Counted from the first letter of the stretch, positions 1 to 11,688 are shown. The stretch is DNA of 64,000 bases from Phanerochaete sordida (GCA_019973155.2 BPQB01000005.1:744001-808000); one strand, 5' to 3'. Numbers and translations are program-made. Notes: generated by a model from the letters alone, not told the origin.

Positions 1-1101
1 AGAATCAGGCGCGCAGGCGCTATCCGACAGCGATCTCCCCACAAGCTGTGCGTATGCAGGGTCGCCTCCGAGGCTCGCGGAGCCATCCAGCGCGTGCGCG
101 GCGCCGGTGTGCACGAGGAACGGCTGCGGCGTCTCGTCGCGCGCAGGCGGCGCGATGGTGGCGGATGCAGGAGCAGGTTGCATAACGGAAGGGATTTTGT
201 CGGTGTATCCATGTGCAGAGGGCGACGCGCTGTCGTCCTTGTCTGCCGTGCGGGACCGTGAGCGCGAGCCCGAGCTGCCGACAGCAACCTTGGCCCCGGA
301 CTTCCTGCCACGGCTCTCCGCGCGTGACTTGAGCGGGCCGCGCAGCGTCGACTTCTCGTCGTACTCACACTCGAGGCCGCGTGCGACGCAGCGTGTGCAG
401 GGCTGGCCGCCGGAGCACTAATGACGTGCCCGCGGGGGCGCTCGTGAGCACGAAACCTTGGTAAATGAACCGTTCGAAAGCAGACGAACCTTTGTCTTGC
501 GCATCCGGCACTTCTTGCAGGCCTTTGCGCTGCGCTGGCGCGGGAGGGGCGGCGAGCGCAAGACAAGGTCGCGCGCGCTCCAGCCGATCGACTGGCCCCT
601 CTGCTCGGCCGCGGCGAGCTGGTAGTTGTACAGGAGCTGCGGGTCCGCCGCACGCGACGCGAACGCGGACCCGTACTCGGACGGCAGCTGCTGCAGCATC
701 CGTGGATCGACTCTGGGATCGACGTTGGGCACGTATTGCTGAGACAGGAGGTGTATCGCTCCACCGGCCTGGAACTGCGGAGGGATGATCGCCAGGCGCG
801 AGACGGGGTTCGGCGAGGACGACATGGGCGACGCGAGGACTTGGACTCCGTTCTGGGAGCCGCTGAGAAGGAAGGTGTGTCCGCAGAGTGCGGGGTCGAG
901 GGTGAAGGAGGGTGTCGCGTAGGGCGGAGAGATGGGCTCCTGGGGCCAGGCGGCCTGCTGGGGCGGGTGCTCGGTGCCGGCCTGTGCGCTCGCCGGGACG
1001 TCTAGCGGACGCAAACTCCTGGAGCGGACGCAAATGGGCGTCGAGGGTGCAGACTCGGGCGTCGCGGCTGTGGCCTCCAGCCGGGGAAAGGTGGCAGGCA
1101 T
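1..1101 (-). CDS. Zn2Cys6 fungal-type transcription factor, 3' end beyond window
   Basis: Probable sequence-specific nuclear DNA-binding regulator. The start at 1101 (MPATFPRLEA...) opens a proline/serine-rich, low-complexity N-terminal region of about 190 residues. The binuclear zinc cluster follows: CKKCRMRKTK, then an intron (418-489, GTTCGT...TTAG), then CSGGQPCTRCVARGLEC. Joined, the cysteine spacing is C-x2-C-x6-C-x5-C-x2-C-x6-C, the canonical GAL4-type cluster, which confirms the splice. After the cluster come a basic linker and a serine-rich stretch that runs off the left edge of the window. The cluster sits internally rather than at the extreme N-terminus, as in several basidiomycete regulators. 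Target genes cannot be inferred. The family call is firm; the start codon is the first in-frame ATG and less certain. Confidence 0.85.
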
Positions 1102-2813
1102 GGCTCAGGGGGAGGGGGCGAGGGTATGGGGATATAGGAGCGGGTATGCAGCGATCACCTCTCACTTCAGGAGAGAGAAGTGGCGCATGAAATATCCGCA
1201 GAGGACTCTCGGGCTAGATATAACGGCGGCAGGCTGTCCCTATCAGGTCGAATCTCGCCTCAGCCACATCTGCGAGCGTGCGGTCAGCCGCCCTGCAGTT
1301 AGGGGTTCACTGAATGCGAGGGCGTTAAACCCGCCGGGAAGGGACTCGGCGGTGTCAGACGTGTATGAAAACGTAGCAGCCTTCGGACTCGAAAGGAGGT
1401 CGCGGCTGCGGTCTTCGTACAGCGATGCCGCCCACCCAGCACCCCCGAACTTGAAACGCACATAACGTCCCGTAACGATCGATGGTCGGGATAAACGAAG
1501 TAGACCATATGTCGCCTCTCGCATTCGCGGACGGCGAAGACAAGGAGACAAGCTAGCAGCCGCGGACAGACGGCTATCACCTCCCCAGTGTTCTCCGGGC
1601 TCTTCATGTGCGGCTGTTGGAAGGCCAGCTTTCTTTCGACGCATCTCATGACGGCACTTTGCTCAGCTGCTTGGTAACAGAAGGATCCCAACGAACCGCG
1701 GAACGTGCGGTTAATTGCGCGAGATGATTCCTGCCCTCTGTGCTGGGTCAGCCCTGCGCAGAATAGTTACGTCGACGCTGCGCCGTGCACGCTGGCTGCT
1801 CGCCCCGAAGCTCGCCTCGCCCCGCGCGGGGGATAGCCGCGTCCACCCGCGCGCATTCTGGTAGCACGCCCTCCCCGAGCGCCGGAGACTCAGCAGTTTC
1901 AGCGTCGCCCTCGCAGGCACTAGGCTCTCGTGTCTATGATACGATCGGACCTTGCAGAGCGCGATGACGCGTGTATGCGTTCATCGGTGAGCGCGGCGGG
2001 AGGCACGCGCGCGGCGCGCGAGCCCTCCCGTCGTCCGCTCTTCATTTGCCAGAAAATCCTCCGCGCAGATCGCCCGCAGCGCGCGAGTCGATCCGCCGCC
2101 GCGGCGAACCCTCAGACCTTACGGCAGCGCTCGCCGCTTCCTGCTTCGCACGCGCGGAAGATGCAGCGCGTACACAGGGCCCGCGCGCGCGAGAGAGCCG
2201 TGCCGCGGGGCGGGCGGGGAACCCTGCGTCCTGAGTGCACCTGGGCCCAAAACGCGCGTGGCGCAGGGCGTCCGCGCGCAGGCCCACACATGACCCGGGC
2301 CTCCTTCCTCCACGGGGCGCGCACGGCCGCGCACGGGGTGCGGGCTGGGCACGAAGCGCACCCGCACGCACGCTACACGCGAGTGGGCGCCCGCACGAGC
2401 GTCCGGGGAGCCAGCAGGGAGGCCGCCACCTGGGCATGGCGGACCGTGTCCGCGGCCGAAAGGGGCAGGGAGGCACCACCAGGGACACCGCGGCCGGACG
2501 CCAGGCGCGTCCGCGACGAGCACGGAGGCTAGCGAGGCGCGTGTCTTTGAGCGATATCGCCCGTCGCGAATCAGGCGCAGCGTCACCGAAAGGCAAAAGC
2601 ATCCGTCGCGTTGTTAATCCAGGATCCCATTGGTCATACATGCCGATGTGCGCTCGGGCTTACGAGCGTAGTCTGTCCGTGCGGTGCAGCCTCTCCCAGC
2701 CTCTTCGTGCCGCCCCTTCGCAAATCCCGGTTGCCCTCCTGAGCCACATGCTTCCGACGATCCGGGCTGATTTCCGTGCGGGCGATACTGCCGTGCAATT
2801 GAACAGGGCCAGA
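1102..2813. other. GC-rich intergenic region upstream of the Zn2Cys6 gene
   Basis: About 1.7 kb between the 3' end of the dehydrogenase gene and the start of the regulator. It is very GC-rich around 1980-2520 and is open in several frames on both strands at once. No frame shows a recognisable domain, codon pattern or splice structure. It probably holds the promoter and leader of the regulator. I see no gene in it. Confidence 0.5.
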
Positions 2814-4681
2814 TCACGATCGGCCACTGAGCTCCTGGTTGAACTCGCGTCCGATAAGCATCCGTCGGATTTCCTGGGTGCCCGCCCCGACTGTGTACAG
2901 GCGGGAGTCGCGGAGGATGCGCCCTACGGGATAGTCTGCTCGGCGCCCGCGTCAGAGATAGCTGCGCCTCTAGTCGGAGTAACGAATGGAAGACTAACCA
3001 TTGATGTAACCGTTGCCCCCAAGACATTGCATCGCCTCCATCGCGACCTCGACCGCCCTGTCGGAGGAGTACAGGATCGCGCCAGCACAGTCCTAAAACA
3101 ACTTAGCGCGAGGCCATAACTAAGCAACAGGACTACTCACCCGCCTGCTGACCTGGCCGGCGTCACAGGCACGGGCGACAGCGTATACATAGGAGCGCGA
3201 GGCGTTCATTTTAGTGTACATATCGGCGATCTTGCCTAGTGGGAGTGATTTTCAAAAAACGTCAAGCTCTAGACAGGCATTCTGACAGGGAACAAAAGGC
3301 GAGACGCACCCTGCATAAGTTGGAAGGTTCCGACAGGGACATTGAATTGCTTTCTGTCATGAATGTACTCGACGGCGTAGTCGAACGCTAATTGGAGCAA
3401 ACAACCGCCGGTCAGTGATTAGCTGTCGCAAACGTGCTCATGCACACAGGCGCATACGAAGACCCACCAGCCTGCATCAATCTACACGCGGCCGAGGTTA
3501 GTCACCGGGTGCACCTGCAGAAACTCGCACGCACCCCAGGGGACCGCCGCTGAGTACGAGACGCTCCAGGTCGAGCCCGGACATCAGCACAGCCGCACCC
3601 TTGTTCACCGGACCCAGGACGTTCTCTGTTCGCAGCAGAAGGCTGAGCGGGCGGACGCGGGCCGCACAGCGCAGGACGCACCTTCGGGCACGAAGCAGTC
3701 CTCGAAGACGAGCTCGCAGGTGTCGCTCCCGCGCATGCCGAACTTGTCGAGCTTCTGGTGCGTCGAGAAGCCGGCGAAGCCCTTCTCGATGATGAACGCG
3801 GTGATGCCCTTCGAGCCGCCGTCGGGCACCGTCTTCGCGTACACAACGAGTGTCGACGCCGTCGGCCCGTTCGTGATCCTGCGGTGCGGGTGCGTCGGCG
3901 CGTGTCCGCGGAACGGAGGGGGCACAAGGCACGAGGGGCGCGTGCTCACCAGAACTTGTTCCCGTTCAGCCGGTACCCGCCGTCAACCTTGTCGGCGCGG
4001 AGCCGCATGCTGACGACGTCGCTGCCGCTGCCGGGCTCGCTCATCGCGAGGCTGCCGACCTTCCTGCCGGCGATGAGGTCGGGCAGGTACTTCTTCTTCT
4101 GGGCCTCCGTGCCCCAGCGGTGGATCTGCGGCGCGCGGCGTCAGCTTCTGCGCAGAAACGGGCGCACACAGGCACACACCTGGTTGACACACAGGTTTGA
4201 ATGCGCGCCGTACGACAGGGCGACCGAGCCCGAGGCGCGTGAGAGCTCCTCCATCGCGAGCGTGTGGTGGAAGTAGCCCAGGCCGAGCCCGCCGTACTCG
4301 GGCGCGGTCGTGATGCCGAGCAGGCCCATATCGCCGAGCTTCTCCCACAGGTCCTGGCGGGGACGTCAGTACCGCGTGGTCCTCGCTGGCGGCGGCAGAA
4401 GACGCACCGCAGGGAAGTTGTTCGACTTGTCGATTTCTGCCGCGCGCGGCGCGACCTCTTTTTGCGCAAAGTCGCTCACGGCGTCGCGGAACTGTTGGAG
4501 CTTGTCAGATCGGCGTGCACGGGGAACAGCGGGAGCGACGCACCTCCGCCTGTTCCTCGGTGAGGCCCGCCAGCGACGTGTTGTAGAACGAGGCGTGGCG
4601 GCGCTGGGCGGCGGCGGCGAGGCCAGCGGGGCGCGGCAGCGGCGTGCGGAGGGAGCGGGCGAGGAGGCGTGCAGCGGACAT
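2814..4681 (-). CDS. ivd: Isovaleryl-CoA dehydrogenase, mitochondrial
   Basis: FAD-dependent acyl-CoA dehydrogenase of leucine breakdown, oxidising isovaleryl-CoA to 3-methylcrotonyl-CoA in the mitochondrial matrix. The N-terminus from 4681 ([16 protein letters not shown]...) is rich in Arg, Ala and Ser with no acidic residues, as in a presequence. At least seven exons are joined by short introns. Conserved blocks in order: [71 protein letters not shown] (acyl-CoA/FAD region); [32 protein letters not shown]; and [18 protein letters not shown], which carries the catalytic Glu of the isovaleryl-CoA class. The C-terminus reads [20 protein letters not shown] and ends at 2814. A hAT-type element lies 133 bp upstream of the start and may affect the promoter. 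Confidence 0.93.
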
Positions 4682-4805
4682 GGTGTGGTGGCGGTCGCTG
4701 TCGACGGTGAGGAGGATAGAGCGGCGTTGGCGGCGGCGTTGCGAGCGCTGGCAGGCGCAGAGGGCGCGTCTGCGGCCAAGACCCGCCCGACGGACCGGGC
4801 AGCGT

Positions 4806-4813
4806 GTTCTGAT
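4806..4813. repeat. Left target-site duplication of hAT element
   Basis: The 8-mer GTTCTGAT directly abuts the left terminal inverted repeat and is repeated exactly at 5277-5284. An 8-bp duplication is the signature of the hAT superfamily. Confidence 0.85.
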
Positions 4814-5276
4814 TAGTGTTGCGTAAGAAAGCCCGACGTAAATTACATGTAAGTAAATAAGTCGGTAAATAACGGTATATTACGTTATTTACAGGAGGAT
4901 GTGGACGACCGGTGTAAGAAAGTGTAAGAAACTCCGGGGGGCCTGCGACCCGACGAGGGCAGCCGGGTAATGTACACTGCCCTGCGCGCAGCTGAGATTC
5001 AGGCTAGGAACGACGTGGCTGCGCTGGACGATGATGAAGCGTATGAGTTCGACAGCTGGGTGTGAACGGCAGGGTCGAACGTCGTCATGTACACGGGCTT
5101 TGACTTAATGACCTTTTCTTACCGTTCTTTACCGTTCTTTACCGTTATTTACTGTCGGAATTGCGGGCCGCCTCCCCCGGTAAGAAACGTAAATTACACT
5201 ACTTATTTACTTACAGCGCGAGCTTGAGTTTCTTACGCTTACCTACCGGGCTTTCTGACTTTCTTACGCAACACTA
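4814..5276. mobile_element. Non-autonomous hAT-type DNA transposon (463 bp, MITE-like)
   Basis: Both ends carry a perfect 18-bp terminal inverted repeat: TAGTGTTGCGTAAGAAAG at 4814-4831 and its reverse complement at 5259-5276. An exact 8-bp target-site duplication GTTCTGAT flanks the element. TIRs beginning TAGTG together with 8-bp duplications are typical of hAT elements. Subterminal repeats are also inverted: GTAAATAACGG near 4865 and its complement at 5142-5152, with TAAGAAA motifs on both sides and three copies of ACCGTTCTTT-like sequence at about 5120-5150. Such motifs are common transposase-binding sites. The element is AT-rich at its ends and GC-rich in the middle. It is far too short to encode a transposase. 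The intact TIRs and duplication argue for a fairly recent insertion. Confidence 0.88.
4928..5065 (+). pseudogene. Possible relic of a transposase C-terminal tail inside the hAT element
   Basis: A short open stretch inside the element encodes about 45 residues ending in an acidic tail (ALDDDEAYEFDSWV, stop at 5063-5065). It is bounded upstream by a stop and contains an ATG at 4970. In a deletion derivative of a DNA transposon, such a remnant next to one end could be the surviving 3' end of the parent transposase gene. I do not recognise the peptide, so this is inference from position only. A chance open stretch is equally possible. Confidence 0.3.
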
Positions 5277-5628
5277 GTTCTGATCCGTGGGAGCCCTCGG
5301 GACGGACCTCAGCCGCGCGAGCGCGGGGCGCCTGCGCGCGCCCGCCTGAGCCAACCGCGGACACCCTGTTTCGGGACCAATGCACGACGAAGAAAGTCTA
5401 AATTCGCGAGGGCACAGCGTACAGGAGGGGTGCATAACAGGCTAGCATACGTTCTGCCGATAGGCTCAGTGACAGGGGCATAGAAAGACAAATAAACAGA
5501 GGACGGAGGAGCATAAAAAGAGGAGGATGGCATGGGGCTAGCGAAGGGAAAGCATAATGGGTGGCGCGAACGCCGTCGGCCGCTTCTATTGCGCGCGCAT
5601 GTGGCCGACAGCGTTTCGCGGCGCTCTC
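5277..5628. other. Short intergenic stretch with right target-site duplication
   Basis: Contains the right-hand GTTCTGAT duplication (5277-5284), then the probable 3' flank of the unrecognised gene that ends at 5629. No coding signal is visible. Confidence 0.5.
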
Positions 5629-7810
5629 TCACAAGCCAAAAGGCGTCATGAGATTGAAGGGGTTGTTCTAGCCGCGCTTATGAGCCTTATTCCGTGACGC
5701 AACGGCAGAAGAGACGCACCTGGAGCTGGAACCCCGCAGCGAACTGCTGCTGGTTGAACATCGGCTGCTGGTTCGAAGCAGCGCCCATGCCCATGCTCAG
5801 GTCTAGACGCTGTCCAGGTATCAACATGGCCTGTTCCAAAACCTGTAAAGTACGCTGTTGCACCATCTCATCTATCAATGAGAAATTGCTGGCGGACGCG
5901 CGAGGCTGCTGCTGATGTGCCGCGTACATCATCGGCACGACGCCATGGCTGTCCACGAGGGTCGACGCCGGCATCTGCGGGAGCGTCGGCGCGAAGCTCG
6001 GTGTGGGGAAGAACGCGTCCAGCCCCTGATATCCTCCTGGGATTTGTGGGACCTGCATGCCCGTCGGGGCCTGCAGCATCGCGCCTGCGCCTAGACCATT
6101 GTAGCCACTCGCCATAACGTTATTGAAGCCATTGACCTGCGCGTTGCTGTGCCCAAAGTTTTGCTGCATGCTGTACATGCCATTTGCCGCCATGTCGGGC
6201 GTGCCCAAGCTGCACTCTGGCCCACAATTGTGCTTGCAGCGTCGCCCAGGAGCGCGTACGACAAGATCGAGGTTATTTGAAGGGACATGGCTGGGACCCG
6301 CCACCGCGACGCTGCTCGGACCTGCCACAGGCTGGTTGGCATAGAGACTCGGGTCGCAGAGTGGCTGATAGACGTTGGTCGAGGTCGAGGACGCGAACGC
6401 CTGCGCGAGCTGGGCGCCGGGATACGGATTGTAGCGGGGCGCGGCAGCGACACGCGCCTGGTGGCGGCGCGGCGAGGACGGAAGCGAGGACGGCGCGAGC
6501 AGGTGCTCCGGCGTGTCCTGGCGGCCGTACACGCTCTGCCCAGGCGAGGACGCCGCCGAGCGCGAGTAGTAGCCGCCGGGCAATGAGGACAACCCGGGCA
6601 CCGCGCCCTCGAGCGTGGAGTACGTCGAGGGCACCAAGGGCTGCGGCGCGTTCAGCGGGAGCGCGTAGCCGGGCTCTGCGCCGCGCGCGGGCAGGTACGG
6701 CTCGACGACGGGGCTGCTCGCGGGGCCGGGGCTGCTCGACGGCGGGAGCGAGTGTGCGGCGTGCACGGGTGTCTGCGGGTCGGCGTCGTATGCGGCGCGG
6801 GCCTGGGGCGGCTGCGGTGTGGAACCTCGGCGTAATCTTTCCAGCGGAAGGACGATCTGGATGTCGCACAGCTTGTCCAGATCGCTGGAGGACCACTTAG
6901 TGCTGGGAGGACGTCAGTAGAGGGACAAACGACAAAGGAGAGTTACGCACTGATCGCCGTACACCTGCCGCAGGCACGCGTCAAGGTCAAGCATGGCGGG
7001 CCATGTACTCTGATCCACGTAGCCCTGGTCCATTGCTTCTTCAGACCACAAAATCTGTGAGCCATCGTGTACGGGTTTTGCGATAAAGGCTAGGTCGGGT
7101 CGGTCGGAATCCCGAGCGCAGTACCAGCCGAAGAAACCCCTGGAGTTGGAAGCTGCTGGCACAAATCCTTTGGGAAGTACAGTTTTGGGGAGGTCTTCTC
7201 CCACGTCCCAATCCTCGTCTTCGTCTTCATCCTCGTCCTCGTCCATGTCGGTAGACTTGTCGTCCGTGGTTTGTCCCTCAGAGGCAGTATCGTAAGCTGT
7301 AGACGAGTCGGAGTCGGTTTTCCCAGAAGTCGACTGCGGGGTGGGTGCATTGTACGGCATGGGAGTGGCGACATGAGGGGCCGGAGCCGGTGAGTACGCC
7401 GCAACAGGCAAAATGGGTGTCGCCTGAGTGTCTTGAGAATAGTACTCGCTAGTAGCTGGTGATGCAGTGGCGGTGGCGATCGTCTCTTGTTGAGTCGCCT
7501 CTTGCTCGATGCAAGTGGGAGCGTACTCTGCAACAGCTTCTTCTTCCTCGGCGATGCCCTGAAGGCCCAGCTTCGGGGTAGCTTGGGGATCAACAGGCAT
7601 ATCAGCCTTTGTGAAGGTCTTCCCGCCGCTATGGATTGAAGAGATCTTCCAGACAGACTGCTGCTGAGGCACACAGCTACCTAGAATGACAGGCGCAGAA
7701 CAGGTGCGACCGAGGCTAGACAGAGGCTTCGCCGAGGGCAGGAGCGAGACGTCGTTGGCGTGTGGCGCGGCTTGCGCGAGCAGGGGCGTCGGGGGCGCGG
7801 GGCTGGACAT
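5629..7810 (-). CDS. Hypothetical low-complexity protein, 693 aa
   Basis: I do not recognise this protein. Three exons join in frame: 6951-7810, 5720-6902 and 5629-5667 (2,082 nt in total). The last exon adds NNPFNLMTPFGL after the exon-2 end GFQLQ. Residues 1-190 are Ser/Thr/Pro/Ala-rich and include an acidic run of alternating Asp-Glu. A more ordered segment follows (GFFGWYCARDSDRPDLAFIA, then WPAMLDLDACLRQVYGDH and the exon-2 start KWSSSDLDKLCDIQIVLPL), with regular hydrophobic spacing. The remaining ~350 residues are rich in Pro, Gln, Asn, Ser and Met and look disordered. There is no signal peptide or membrane segment. The composition suggests a regulatory or scaffold protein, but no function is claimed. 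Confidence 0.7.
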
Positions 7811-9133
7811 GGCTGGTGCTGGTGCTGGTGTTGTAAGACGTTGGACTTGAGCAAGGTGTGCTGTTCGGTTGAATGAACTCGTTCCCAGAACGACCCTTTA
7901 TGTACACGCATTCTGCGCTAATGAAAAGGTGGCCCGCCGGGGCTGTGGGTTGCAAAGCGATGCGTGGCAGGTACGCAGCTGAGAAGCGCGCCGTGATGCG
8001 CGAGGGATGATTGTGTGGAAGAATGGAGGCCCGACAGAAGGTAAATGAGACTCAATGGGGTGCAGGGGCCACATCACCGGCGAGAATATTGTCCACTTGA
8101 CAACCCGGCCTGCGGAGGACGCGAGGGTGGCGCACGGAGGTAGTAGTTTCTGATCGGAAGAGCATATGTCAGCGTCCAGAGGAGAGGACAAAGCATTAGT
8201 TCGCCCTTGTTCGACGGGAACGTGGGGTGGCGGAGTGGCACCGTGCGACGTAGATGCGTGACTCGTTCCTTTCAGGGTTTAATTAGAGGAAGCGAGCAAA
8301 GCAGGTTCGTAGAATGGAACGATGAGAAAACTCGGGGCGACATGCTGGCCAGGCGCATACGCAAGTCCAAAATTCTGGCTGTGAGCTGGAGATGGTTCGG
8401 GGTCAAGAAAGGCAGTGATGCGCCTGGGCGTTCAGTAGCGGCCTCGGCATTCGCCGGGAGCTGTCCTAACATTATGTGCTCCAATATAACGGGTTTCTAG
8501 TCTAGAAGCCATACATCCTGCTTCCCGCTAGGATGCATGTGTATTTTGCAGTTACTCTCAGCCTGTGAAGATGTCTGCGCCCTTGGCAAGGTCGGTGTGA
8601 GTATCGGAGCTCGTAATCAGAACTCTACCAAATGAGGCAATAATGCGATAAGCTGCTACGATTTACGTTTTCTCAGCGAGCTGCGCACGAGAAGATAGAG
8701 CAAGAGCCACTGACCTGTGGCTCGCTTAATAGCATTGTCTAAAGCGTGTAAAACTATTATTTATTCAGTAGAGCGTGCATGTAACGGCTGGTGGTCCAAA
8801 GTCTTGATCAGGCTCATAAACGCCCAGCACTCAAGAGGGTGCGCGAGTCACCGACCTTTGTCCGCTCGGCAATTGTTCCCACATCCACCCAAATATCTTC
8901 CTCGTGCTCCTTGGACAGCGAGGGCGCAATGCATGCCGGAAATTCGTTCCCGGTGTTGTCGCCCTATATTAGCGTCTCTCCGATCTGTTCGTCCCGACAT
9001 GCAACACCGGATGCTATCACATGTCCGCCCACTGAGGCGACCGCGCATTCCGACGACGCCCACGCCTTGTATCGCGACTTGTACCACCGTCAAAGCGTTT
9101 GGACAAGTCCTTATACGAAGGCGAACAGCGACA
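7811..9133. other. Divergent intergenic region
   Basis: About 1.3 kb between divergently transcribed genes; it must contain both promoters. A small perfect hairpin (GAGCCAC, six-base loop, GTGGCTC) lies near 8705-8724. I see no supported gene. Confidence 0.5.
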
Positions 9134-10208
9134 ATGGCTCCTCAGAAGACACCGGAAGTGCCACGTCCCTCCGCCAGTCTTATTGTCGTCAACTCTCGCA
9201 ACGAGATCCTGCTCGTACATAGGAACCCAAAGTCTAGTGCATTTGCTGGGATGCATGTGAGTACCCGCTTGGTGTGGGATCTGCGGACCCTGACACGCTA
9301 GGAGGACAGGTCTTTCCCGGAGGGAACTTCGACGTGAAGCAAGATGAAGACCTTGTCCAAACCGCGATCCGCGAAACGTTCGAGGAGACGGGACTTCTCC
9401 TTGCAGAGGCTAGCGACGGCAAGCGGCCGAACGATCAGGAACTGGACAAAGCGCGAGATGCGGTCCATGCACAGAAGCTGCTTTTCCGCGACTTCCTCGC
9501 GCAACACCGCCTGGCCCTGGACAGAGACGCGCTCCTGCCCTTTACGCAGTGGGTAACGCCACCGAACGTTCCGAGGTGCGCCCAGCCCGTTGTCGCTTCG
9601 CGGTCGCGCTGACGTGCGAGCGTGCGCCAGGCGGTTCCAGACCCAGTTCTACGTCACGTTCCTCGACAGCGCACCCGCGTCTGGCTTCGCCGCGGGCGAC
9701 AAGGTCGAGCGCATCCCGACGCCCGACGGCGGGCAGGAGGTCGTCGCGGCGCGCTTCGTGCACCCCGCCGCGGCGCTGCGCGAGTGCGCCGCCCGCCAGA
9801 TCGCGCTCATGCCGCCGCAGTTCTACCTCGTCACGACGCTCGCCGCGGTGCTCCACGGCGACGCATGCACCGCCGCGCAGCGCGAGAAGGTGCGGGAGCT
9901 GTCGCAAGGGCCCTTTGGCCGCCTGGTAATTAATCCGCGGCCTCTGCCGTCTGCGGCCCACGACGGCTGGTCCGTGCTGACTTATGAGGGCGACGAGTCC
10001 CGCGGGGGTGCGAAGGGCCGCCTGCATCGGTCGCTGGTTAAGTTTGTAAAGCCCGGAGTACGTGGAAGTGCCGTTTGAGTGCTGCGCGCTGTCATGATCT
10101 AACCTAAAAATTGCATTGCAGGTCGTTTCGGAGGTTGTCTTGCAAAGGAATTTCGACGTTTTTACTGAGATTGAGGAAGTGCACCCCCACGGCGAGGCCA
10201 AGCTGTGA
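9134..10208 (+). CDS. NUDIX hydrolase, NUDT19-like CoA diphosphatase with AKL C-terminus
   Basis: Predicted to hydrolyse a nucleoside-diphosphate-linked substrate, probably coenzyme A or acyl-CoA as in the NUDT7/NUDT19 branch. Four exons (9134-9256, 9310-9575, 9631-10057, 10122-10208) give 903 nt and 300 residues. Exon 1 carries ASLIVVNSRNEILLVHR. Skipping the first AG and splicing to 9310 restores AGMHVFPGGNFD. The Nudix box reads GGNFDVKQDEDLVQTAIRET followed by FEETGLL, with two extra residues before the first Glu. A C-terminal helical region includes QIALMPPQFYLVTTLAAVLH. The protein ends GEAKL, a PTS1-type signal, so peroxisomal location is likely and fits NUDT19. Exon 2 contains the left breakpoint of the tandem duplication (9470). 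Confidence 0.88.
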
Positions 10209-11688
10209 TCAATATTATATGTCATTTCTTTTTGATATCCTTGCAAAGCTTCTTCTGCGCAATCTTCTGGTTGCGTGCCGTGAGTATCTATCGTTCGCTC
10301 ACACCAGGCACAACTCATGGTGTCCGCGTATCGTTTTAGGTACAGTAGAAGCTCAACATTGAACCCGATATCACCTATCCCGATGCAGTGCCTGACGATG
10401 GACGACGTGGCGCTGCCCCCTGCCATCACATCGTTGTGTAATGAGCACCTTCAGGACCTTCACATGCGGTCTTCCGTATCCGACACGGATAAACCGATTA
10501 TGCCAGAGTCCAATCACATCATCTTGTCCCTCAGCGAGTTGCGATGTGGTGCGACGCTGGGCGCACGACGGGCGGGCGGGGAATGTCCACTGTGTCGCGG
10601 CGCCACAATCGTCCTTCTCACGTGCTCCTCTGCCGCTCTCAGCCCTTCCGTCCTCCTGGTCAATGCGACATCAGGCATCGGCATGTACTCACGCGCACCA
10701 CGCGGTCATATAGCGCACTGACGACCCCTTCGTATGTAGCCAAGTCCAAGCTAGCTGAGCCAGCGACGATGATGAAAATCGGCGTACGTGCAAACTCAGA
10801 CCGGCGAAGAAGTCGCCGCCTGCAGGTGTTCTCAGTGGCGCACGCGTCATATGGCTGTTCTCAATGGGTTCCAAGATTAACCCGACCTTATCTTCGCCGC
10901 ACATACGGATCACAGTCGGGACAGCTAAGTGCTGTCGCTACCATGTGCACGGTGGGACCTACTAGCTACTACGCAGCACTGGCACGCATGCAACGCACAA
11001 TACTCAGGCACCAGAAGCCATCGGTGTACAGCTCTGACGCTCCCGCAAAGACGGATTGCCGCCACGATATTTGGCTATCCAGTCCCACTTCTCGGCTTCG
11101 AGATCCATAGAGCCCCGAACGGGCCGCCGTGTGAAGGCTCGTGTGCACCCGCGCCTAAGACCGCCGAAAAGTCTGTACTATCACTCACATTATCTGACCC
11201 CATACAGGTGTCGTGGTTCTCGACACTGCCGTCACCAGCAACGCCGCCGCGCGAGCCCATCACGGCCCCAGAGCACCGCAACATACGGTTCATCACGCGC
11301 ATCGCAAGGCAAGCATAACTCCATTTGCTTCGTCGGACACGGCTGATCTCAAAGGCCCCTTTGGCTCCTTGCCGACAGATAAGGCCTGCTGGGCCTCCCA
11401 CCCTGCTGCAGAACAGATGGCACATTGCAAAAGTCTTGATTTTTGGGTTTTGAGCATAGAGGTGCCTTGCAAACTCCTCAGAAGGGCCGCCTCTATCTGC
11501 CGCTCCCACTGCAAATGGGCGCCGAGACCACGATAACGGGCGAGATCTCCTCCCTCATTGCGGATGCCCCACCACCGCCCCATGTGCTCGCGCGGTAGCG
11601 CGGTGTTCTCCCCATAAATACAGCCGGCCGTGCACCCACGCCCTCTTCAAGGGCCCGCACTTGCGCGTTCCGCCTTGGGACGACAGTC
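10209..11688 (+). promoter_or_regulatory. Upstream region of OPT copy 1
   Basis: About 1.5 kb, homologous to 15784-17433 but diverged by many substitutions and indels. Short blocks stay conserved, including two GATA-type sites (10887-10892 CTTATC and 11378-11383 GATAAG) and the proximal 75 bp. Open frames present here are not conserved as proteins between the two copies, so I read it as promoter and spacer. Confidence 0.6.
11614..11620 (+). promoter_or_regulatory. TATA-like element of OPT copy 1
   Basis: ATAAATA lies 69-75 bp upstream of the start codon and occurs in the same place in the second copy (17365-17371), with conserved sequence between it and the ATG. Confidence 0.6.

Noticed and set aside
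1930..2641. Overlapping ~200-codon open frames on both strands
   Set aside because: They overlap in several frames within very GC-rich DNA and have no domain, homology or splice structure.
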